Shown: in pieces, positions 31,310 through 35,205 of the stretch | How the letters are laid out: the number at the start of each line of letters is the position of its first letter | Numbering within the stretch: the stretch's first letter is position 1 | DNA from: Streptococcus parasanguinis | GTDB lineage: Bacteria > Bacillota > Bacilli > Lactobacillales > Streptococcaceae | NCBI RefSeq assembly: GCF_001073155.1 | Contig: NZ_JVEE01000007.1 | Coordinates: 1 to 35,205, forward strand | Length of the DNA stretch: 35,205 nt | Reading direction: 5' to 3' | Program-made: the position numbers and the translations under genes | The notes under the pieces: model-generated | The model's database searches: none | Told to the model about the DNA's origin: nothing | Seen by the model: only the letters and a program-made list of their open reading frames with translations

Positions 31310-31593
31310 TGTTCAATCTCCTTTAATTGTTCAAAAATTTCATATACGTCCTTCAGGTCGTACATATTATCCCGGCCTTGCTTTCTGTATTTCAGGCCTT
31401 TCCGTCTTAAATATTTAATATAGCTGTGGTCAAATCCAAACTTCTTACACAAAGTCTTCTGGTTAATTGGGAGCTGTTCAGCTTCCATTTCTTTTCTAAC
31501 TTCTTCTTTTGCAAACTGAAGAAGCTCTTTAATGGCCATTTTTGCTATTTCATCATTTAACAAAGGCGGTAAACTTATATTTTCCATTTCCAC
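31303..31593 (-). CDS. DUF771-like DNA-binding protein (possible excisionase/Cox-type regulator)
   Basis: 96 residues. The C-terminal half ('PINQKTLCKKFGFDHSYIKY', 'LRRKGLKYRKQGRDNMYDLK') is a MerR/excisionase-type winged helix with an N-terminal helical extension, fitting DUF771 of lactic-acid-bacteria phages. GAGGGGGTGG immediately precedes the ATG. A 22-bp sequence directly upstream (31598-31619) is repeated exactly in front of the integrase gene, so this protein is a good candidate to bind there and control integration. The family assignment is moderate. Confidence 0.72.
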   Translation of the reverse strand: MEMENISLPPLLNDEIAKMAIKELLQFAKEEVRKEMEAEQLPINQKTLCKKFGFDHSYIKYLRRKGLKYRKQGRDNMYDLKDVYEIFEQLKEIEQC

Positions 31594-31597
31594 CCCC

Positions 31598-31619
31598 TCA
31601 ACTATGCGGGCAAGCTAGT
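31598..31619. repeat. 22-bp direct repeat, copy 1 (upstream of the DUF771-like gene)
   Basis: The core ACTATGCGGGCAAGCTAGT with TCA before it recurs exactly at 33928-33949, 2330 bp away. On this side it abuts the ribosome site of the minus-strand DUF771-like gene and covers the -35 position of the plus-strand promoter at 31626-31631. Its ends ACTA and TAGT are inverted. It is likely a protein-binding site or a recombination junction; the sequence does not decide. Confidence 0.8.
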
Positions 31620-31622
31620 TTG

Positions 31623-31684
31623 TGTTATAATGTAGGTAGTTAAAATTTTCTGAAGCGCTCAATTCTTTGGGTGCTTCTTTTTTT
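31623..31684 (+). ncRNA. Candidate short RNA with own promoter and terminator, next to the Cro-like gene
   Basis: Plus strand: TG-T-TATAAT (31623-31631) is an extended -10, with a start near 31638. GAAGCGCTCAA, a TTCT loop and TTGGGTGCTTC (31652-31677) form an 11-bp stem (two G-T pairs) followed by seven T. The predicted RNA is about 47 nt, antisense to the spacer of the early operon between the Cro-like and DUF771-like genes. The -35 region is the 22-bp repeat. The same design is seen at 20938-21015. Inferred from geometry only. Confidence 0.45.
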
Positions 31685-31686
31685 GT

Positions 31687-31878
31687 CTAGTCAATGTTGT
31701 AATCAGCAATGACTTGCAAAATGAATTTGTTCGCTTTTGGCCCACGGGTTGAACCGTTCAAAATGTTAGTTACTTCTTGACGGTCCCGGCCGTATACAGA
31801 AGCCAAATCGCTTTTTTTAATGTTGTTCTTTTCCAAGAAGGCAACTACTTTTTTTCGTCCTACGTCAATATCTGGCAT
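31687..31878 (-). CDS. Cro-like early regulator
   Basis: 63 residues, a lambda-repressor-type helix-turn-helix with little else: 'VVAFLEKNNIKKSDLASVYG' (helices 1-2) and 'RDRQEVTNILNGSTRGPKAN' (recognition helix region). AAAGGGGG lies 8 nt before the ATG. It is the first gene of the leftward early operon and divergent from the CI-like gene, the standard Cro position. It would bind the operators in the switch region to favour lytic growth. Confidence 0.82.
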   Translation of the reverse strand: MPDIDVGRKKVVAFLEKNNIKKSDLASVYGRDRQEVTNILNGSTRGPKANKFILQVIADYNID

Positions 31879-31952
31879 TTATGTTTCCCCCTTTCTGTTC
31901 TTTTTGTAAAATTGAAAGCAACTAAAAAATTAAATATATTTTAAAATTATTG

Positions 31953-31981
31953 TTGACAATTTTAAACAGATAATTTAAAAT
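31953..31981 (+). promoter_or_regulatory. Rightward switch promoter (for CI-like repressor, ImmA, TM2 gene)
   Basis: TTGACA (31953-31958), 17 bp, TAAAAT (31976-31981): perfect -35 and near-perfect -10. The start should be near 31988, giving a leader of about 205 nt before the repressor ATG. TTTAAAAT-type motifs lie in and around it (31940-31947, 31957-31966, 31974-31981), probable operators. Confidence 0.78.
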
Positions 31982-32048
31982 GAAGACATAAGAAAACACT
32001 AGCAAATTTAATAAAACCGGTTCGCCAAAACTTGATTTTATCATTTTA

Positions 32049-32083
32049 TTTTTTAGTTGTTTTTTTAGTTGTTTTTTTAGTTG
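32049..32083. repeat. Three tandem T7AGTTG units between the switch promoters
   Basis: TTTTTTTAGTTG (first unit one T shorter) is repeated three times with a 12-bp period. A fourth copy, TTTTTTAGTTGCTT, lies inverted at 31928-31915, flanking the rightward promoter on its upstream side. They may be regulator sites or transcription pause tracts within the leader shared by both switch transcripts. Confidence 0.65.
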
Positions 32084-32102
32084 CTTATCACTTACAAAAA
32101 TC

Positions 32103-32131
32103 ATTTTAAATCAATTATTTAAAATTGTCAA
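32103..32131 (-). promoter_or_regulatory. Leftward switch/early promoter (for Cro-like gene and early operon)
   Basis: Minus strand TTGACA (32131-32126), 17 bp, TAAAAT (32108-32103). It is almost a copy of the rightward promoter and points toward it. The start should be near 32096, about 218 nt before the Cro-like ATG. TTTAAAAT motifs at 32103-32110, 32118-32125 and 32150-32157 mirror the other cluster. Confidence 0.78.
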
Positions 32132-32192
32132 TAGTTTTTAATAAAATAATTTAAAATATTTTTGTCAATCTCCAAGAAAGGTTGATAAATCA

Positions 32193-32549
32193 ATGCTTTA
32201 CACGTTTGAAAAAATTAAAGAATTATCGAAAAAACGGGGTCTTTCTTTAAATCAGCTAGAAGAAAAGCTGGGTTATAGTAGAAATACTTTGTATTCTTTA
32301 AAACGTCAAAATGTCAGCACCAAACGCCTGCAAGAAATTGCGGACTATTTAGAAGTGTCTGTTGATTATTTACTAGGGAAGTCGGAAAACCCTACTATTG
32401 CTTCTAATGATCAATCAGGCCAAACCGCCCTTAATGTTGAAGACATGGCCCAAAATGTCATGATGTTCGGCGGGCGTGAATTAACTGAAGAAAAGAAGAA
32501 AGTAATTCAATCCATTATAGAAGCATATCTAAAGGGGACTGAAGAATAG
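32193..32549 (+). CDS. CI/ImmR-like phage repressor
   Basis: 118 residues. Residues 5-62 are a complete HTH_3 domain ('IKELSKKRGLSLNQLEEKLG', 'YSRNTLYSLKRQNVSTKRLQ', 'IADYLEVSVDYLLGK'). The C-terminal ~40 residues ('MFGGRELTEEKKKVIQSIIE') are a short helical oligomerisation segment. There is no LexA/CI-type self-cleavage domain, and an ImmA-type protease gene follows 10 bp downstream, so inactivation probably occurs by ImmA proteolysis, as for ImmR of ICEBs1. AGAAAGG precedes the ATG. It should repress the leftward early promoter. Confidence 0.9.
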   Translation: MLYTFEKIKELSKKRGLSLNQLEEKLGYSRNTLYSLKRQNVSTKRLQEIADYLEVSVDYLLGKSENPTIASNDQSGQTALNVEDMAQNVMMFGGRELTEEKKKVIQSIIEAYLKGTEE

Positions 32550-32559
32550 GTATAACGCC

Positions 32560-32940
32560 TTGACTGAACAAGAAATTTTAAAGGGTTATGATATTACTGT
32601 ACACACTTTTAACGGCGATCTGTTGCCGGATGAAGTCGGTTTTTACGATCCTAAAACCCGGACTGCTTTCATTTCCGATAAGCTAAACAAGCGGGAAAGA
32701 ATGAAAGTGTTACTTCACGAATTGGGCCACCTTGACCATACCACGGCGGAATATACTAATGCTAGGGTGCGCTGTGAGAATGAAGCGAATAGGAACATGA
32801 TTCATCATTTATTAAAAGACGCCCTTTCTCAATTAGAAAATAAGGCGGATTTTAATTATATGAAATTCATGGAGTATTACCAGCTTACCACTGTCACGGA
32901 TGAAATCATGATCAAGGAAGAATATAAGGCCTTAATTTAG
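32560..32940 (+). CDS. immA: ImmA/IrrE-type metalloprotease (anti-repressor)
   Basis: 126 residues from a TTG start. The zinc-binding H-E-x-x-H is 'HELGH' at residues 53-57, preceded by 'RERMKVLL' and followed by an acidic 'CENEANRNMI' (third ligand, about residue 73-75). This is the minimal ImmA peptidase fold. In ICEBs1 and related phages ImmA cleaves the neighbouring repressor after DNA damage to trigger induction, and the gene order here is the same. The weak ribosome site and TTG start suggest deliberately low synthesis. Confidence 0.92.
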   Translation: MTEQEILKGYDITVHTFNGDLLPDEVGFYDPKTRTAFISDKLNKRERMKVLLHELGHLDHTTAEYTNARVRCENEANRNMIHHLLKDALSQLENKADFNYMKFMEYYQLTTVTDEIMIKEEYKALI

Positions 32941-32956
32941 GAAAAGGAGTTTTAAA

Positions 32957-33838
32957 ATGAAAATTGGAGTTAGAACACCCAGCCTTAAAAAGAGTTTTAA
33001 AGCTAGGACAACCGGAAGAATTAATAGAACTTTAAAAAAATCAGTAAACCCTTTATACGGAAAAAAAGGAATGGGCTATATTAAGAACCCTGAAAAGGCG
33101 ATTTATAACAAGGCTTATCACAAGGTAACGGTTGACTCATTAAAACCACTAAAGAACGGAAGCCATAATAATACCAAGCGAACGGCGCCGGAACCTGAAT
33201 TGGTAGGGTATAGCTTTTATAGAATTGAAACTAAAGAATATATTTGTAATAAAGTAATGTATATTCTTTTAGCTGTATTCTTAGGAATTTTTGGGGCGCA
33301 ATACTTCTATTCAGGCCAAAAGAAAAAAGGCTTCCTGTCCCTGTGTTTCTTTTGGACTACTGTACCTTTCTTTGTTGGTTTATATTGTGCCTTAGTAGCT
33401 TTGTTTCTAAAAGTTGATACAAACGGAAATATAAAAATAATTGATAAAGAAAAAATAAAAACGGATCAACTTGCCGGGGCAAGTGAAGCAATGAAACAAA
33501 TAGAGAAGTATTCTACTCCATTAATGACTACTTCAGATCTTGAAATTTATTCAGATTCATTAAAAAACACCTTAGACAATCTTTCTAAATTAGCGCCTTT
33601 GTGTGAAGCTTTTCCGGAAAATAAGGAAGTTAGGGCTTTGGCTGAATCCGTTGAAGGAATGTACAAAGGCTTAGAAGGTGAAGAAAGTAATTTCATTAAA
33701 CGTTATTATTCCGAACAGTTAGAAATTTCTAAAAGGTTGGATAACCCGGAATATTTGGAAGCTAGCAAACAAAAATTAATTGATTCAGGGATCTTTTCAG
33801 ATTCAGGAATAGAATTAATTGAACTTTTATATAAATAA
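32957..33838 (+). CDS. TM2-domain membrane protein in the immunity operon (possible superinfection exclusion)
   Basis: 293 residues. Residues 1-75 are a basic segment ('MKIGVRTPSLKKSFKARTTG', 'KKSVNPLYGKKGMGYIKNPE'), a conserved N-terminus I recognise from phage and plasmid proteins without an assigned role. Residues ~95-150 are a TM2 domain: two membrane helices ('YILLAVFLGIFGAQYFYSGQ', 'SLCFFWTTVPFFVGLYCALV') with the GxxGxxxFY turn. Residues ~165-293 are a soluble helical domain. It is expressed with the repressor and AAAAGGAG precedes the ATG, so it should be made in the lysogen. A superinfection-exclusion or host-modifying role is plausible but unproven. Confidence 0.78.
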   Translation: MKIGVRTPSLKKSFKARTTGRINRTLKKSVNPLYGKKGMGYIKNPEKAIYNKAYHKVTVDSLKPLKNGSHNNTKRTAPEPELVGYSFYRIETKEYICNKVMYILLAVFLGIFGAQYFYSGQKKKGFLSLCFFWTTVPFFVGLYCALVALFLKVDTNGNIKIIDKEKIKTDQLAGASEAMKQIEKYSTPLMTTSDLEIYSDSLKNTLDNLSKLAPLCEAFPENKEVRALAESVEGMYKGLEGEESNFIKRYYSEQLEISKRLDNPEYLEASKQKLIDSGIFSDSGIELIELLYK

Positions 33839-33872
33839 AAAAAGCCTTTCCGGCTTTGGCAAGCTGGAAAGG
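33837..33872 (-). terminator. Leftward-facing intrinsic terminator after the TM2 gene
   Basis: CCTTTCCGGC, an 8-nt loop and GCTGGAAAGG form a 10-bp stem (one G-T). The T run follows it on the minus strand (CTTTTTTTATT), not on the plus strand. It would stop leftward transcripts entering from the integrase side before they cross the immunity genes. On the plus strand it may only slow or protect the repressor-operon mRNA 3' end. Confidence 0.72.
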
Positions 33873-33927
33873 AAAAGATAAAGAAATACTATGTACAAGG
33901 GTAGTATAACAAATTCATTTCACTTTT

Positions 33928-33949
33928 TCAACTATGCGGGCAAGCTAGT
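33928..33949. repeat. 22-bp direct repeat, copy 2 (upstream of the integrase)
   Basis: Exact copy of 31598-31619, ending directly before the AGAAAGGA ribosome site of the integrase. The segment between the copies holds the whole immunity cassette (Cro, CI, ImmA, TM2 protein). Confidence 0.8.
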
Positions 33950-33963
33950 AGAAAGGAAACGAT

Positions 33964-35109
33964 ATGATAAAGAAATATACTACTACAAACGGGGAAACCC
34001 GTTACTTATTCCAAACTTATTTAGGGGTTGACCCCTTGACCGGTAAGGAAAGAAGAACCACGCGCCGGGGGTTTAAGACCCAAAAGGAAGCTAAACAAGC
34101 GGAAAGAAACCTACTTTTAGACGTGGAAGAAAACGGCCTTCCAAGTGCTGAACGCTCCCAGCTTTTAAATCCGACGTTTGAAGAATTGTCCGCCCTGTGG
34201 TTGGAGAATTACAAAACCACGGTCAAACCTAGCACATTCGAAAATGTCCGGTCCAAGGTTGAGAAAATGACTGAGGAACACTTTAAAGGGATGAAGCTGA
34301 AACAAATTACAGTCACATACTGCCAAAAGGTAGTAATTGAGTTAAGTAAAAGCTACGTCCTATATAATCATTATCTTTCAGTTATTAACCGAATTTTTAA
34401 ATACGCCGTCTTAATGGATGTACTTCATTCAAACCCCTTTGATAAGGTGATCAAACCGAAAAGCCGGCAAACTCAAAGGAAGGGGAACTTTTTAACCAAG
34501 GAAGAATTAAAGGAGTTTTTAAAACTAGCACAAAATGCTACGCTATCTTATTTCTTCCCGCTAGTTCATCTAATGGCTTATACCGGGTTACGCCAAGGGG
34601 AAGCCCTAGCCCTAAAGTGGTCTGATATTGATTTTGAAGGTAAAAAAATCACTGTCAATAAAACAGCGGTCAGGATCAAAGAGAAACAAAGTCTTCAAAC
34701 ACCTAAAACAAAAAATAGCAAGCGCGTGATTTCTATTGATCCTAACACTCTTTCAATCCTGAAGAATTGGAAAAAGGACCAAATAAAGATTTACTTCAAA
34801 AATGGTAAGCACTTTGAAGGTGATGATAATTTCATTTTTACAAACCAGCGGGGCGATTGGGTACACATTCACAATTTTATACCATACTTCAAACGCTTCG
34901 TAACTGAACACGGCCTAAAACCAATCACACCCCACGGCTTACGACATACACACGCTTCATTGCTGTTTAGCGCTGGTGTGGAACCTAAAAATATTTCCGA
35001 TAGATTAGGGCATAGCACCGTTCAAATTACGCTGGATCTGTACACCCACATAACGGAAGAACAGCGAACCGATACAGTGGAAAAACTTCTTGAATACATG
35101 GTAATATAA
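33964..35109 (+). CDS. int: Tyrosine integrase
   Basis: 381 residues, full length. Residues 1-55 are an AP2-like arm-binding domain ('YLFQTYLGVDPLTGKERRTT'), ~68-160 a SAM-like core-binding domain, and ~175-381 the catalytic domain. The active site is complete: Arg210 ('YTGLRQGEAL'), Lys about 248-250 ('TPKTKNSKR'), His324 and Arg327 ('PHGLRHTH'), His350 ('LGHSTVQ') and the nucleophile Tyr360 ('LDLYTH'). AGAAAGGA precedes the ATG by 6 nt, directly after the 22-bp repeat. It lies beside attR, so it should integrate and, with an accessory protein, excise this prophage. Confidence 0.96.
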   Translation: MIKKYTTTNGETRYLFQTYLGVDPLTGKERRTTRRGFKTQKEAKQAERNLLLDVEENGLPSAERSQLLNPTFEELSALWLENYKTTVKPSTFENVRSKVEKMTEEHFKGMKLKQITVTYCQKVVIELSKSYVLYNHYLSVINRIFKYAVLMDVLHSNPFDKVIKPKSRQTQRKGNFLTKEELKEFLKLAQNATLSYFFPLVHLMAYTGLRQGEALALKWSDIDFEGKKITVNKTAVRIKEKQSLQTPKTKNSKRVISIDPNTLSILKNWKKDQIKIYFKNGKHFEGDDNFIFTNQRGDWVHIHNFIPYFKRFVTEHGLKPITPHGLRHTHASLLFSAGVEPKNISDRLGHSTVQITLDLYTHITEEQRTDTVEKLLEYMVI

Positions 35110-35115
35110 ATATGT

Positions 35116-35135
35116 CGTATTCAATCCCGTATTCA
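35116..35135. repeat. Right pair of integrase arm-type sites
   Basis: CGTATTCA starts at 35116 and 35128, again 12 bp apart, between the integrase stop and attR. Only the 4-bp spacer differs from the left pair (ATCC here, AAAC there). In the excised circle the two pairs would flank the core on either side, as P and P' arms. Confidence 0.65.
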
Positions 35136-35193
35136 GTCACTTCCAGCACTTCAGAAAGTCAGTGTTATCAAGGGTTTAGGGGGTGTATGTCAC

Positions 35194-35205
35194 TATTTTA
35201 GCATA
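35194..35205. repeat. attR core, right copy of the 12-bp terminal direct repeat
   Basis: Exact copy of the first 12 bases (TATTTTAGCATA), 84 bp downstream of the integrase stop. Excision between the two copies would give a circle of about 35.2 kb carrying one copy and leave one in the host. No tRNA end or host gene is visible to identify the insertion target. Confidence 0.85.

Noticed and set aside
31922..32104. Minus-strand 60-codon open frame between the Cro-like and CI-like genes
   Set aside because: Its ATG overlaps the -10 box of the leftward promoter, so the mRNA would start after it. Its sequence is made by operator-like AT repeats, and it has no ribosome site.
1..35205. tRNA, rRNA, insertion sequence, toxin or antibiotic-resistance genes
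   Set aside because: No cloverleaf, transposase, or recognisable virulence or resistance protein was seen on either strand.

Overview
This window is one complete temperate siphovirus prophage. A 12-bp direct repeat (TATTTTAGCATA) occupies both its first and last bases, so it runs from attL to attR with essentially no host flank. The AT-rich base composition, strong AGAAAGGAGG-type ribosome sites and families typical of lactic-acid-bacteria phages (DUF1366, DUF1372, DUF1642, DUF1492, YopX, Gp157, DUF669, TP901-1-type major tail protein, LL-H-type holin) point to a Firmicutes host. The genus Streptococcus is the most likely. Host species cannot be read from the window.

Layout, right to left. 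The lysogeny module (31687-35109) holds a Cro-like regulator on the minus strand. On the plus strand are a short CI/ImmR-like repressor, an ImmA-type metalloprotease, a TM2-domain membrane protein and a tyrosine integrase next to attR. Everything from 31878 down to 273 is on the minus strand. First come early genes and replication/recombination: a DUF771-like DNA-binding protein, Gp157, a RuvC-like nuclease, a superfamily 2 helicase, a Sak4-like ATPase, a DUF669 SSB-like protein, a prim-pol and a VapE/D5-like helicase. An iteron-type origin candidate follows at 24405-24670. Then come small middle genes (DUF3310, MazG-like, DUF1642, YopX, DUF1372) and the DUF1492 late regulator (20489-20911). 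The late operon holds TerS, TerL, an SPP1-like portal, minor head protein, scaffold, capsid, connectors, major tail protein, tail chaperones G and G-T, tape measure, Dit, a 1396-residue Tal/tail-tip protein, DUF1366, two holins and a CHAP-SH3 endolysin. A BppU-like protein and a strong terminator near attL close it.

How it works together. The repressor pair ImmR-like/ImmA is expected to hold the early minus-strand promoter off. The two switch promoters appear to face each other, giving about 110 nt of overlapping leader. Once early genes run, prim-pol, helicase and recombination proteins replicate DNA from the iteron origin. DUF1492 then probably activates a late promoter at about 20450, just upstream of a palindrome and a terminator. 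The SPP1-like terminase, portal and gp7-like set suggests headful packaging.

Points most worth following up: a helicase that seems to start at AUA, without which its Walker A motif is lost; face-to-face switch promoters with repeated TTTAAAAT motifs; 11 GTTACCG iterons phased to helical turns; matched CGTATTCA integrase arm sites at both ends; a 22-bp exact repeat in front of both integrase and the DUF771-like gene; and two plus-strand promoter-plus-terminator units that look like small RNA genes. Several genes of 36-54 codons were found by reading the gaps between longer ones.
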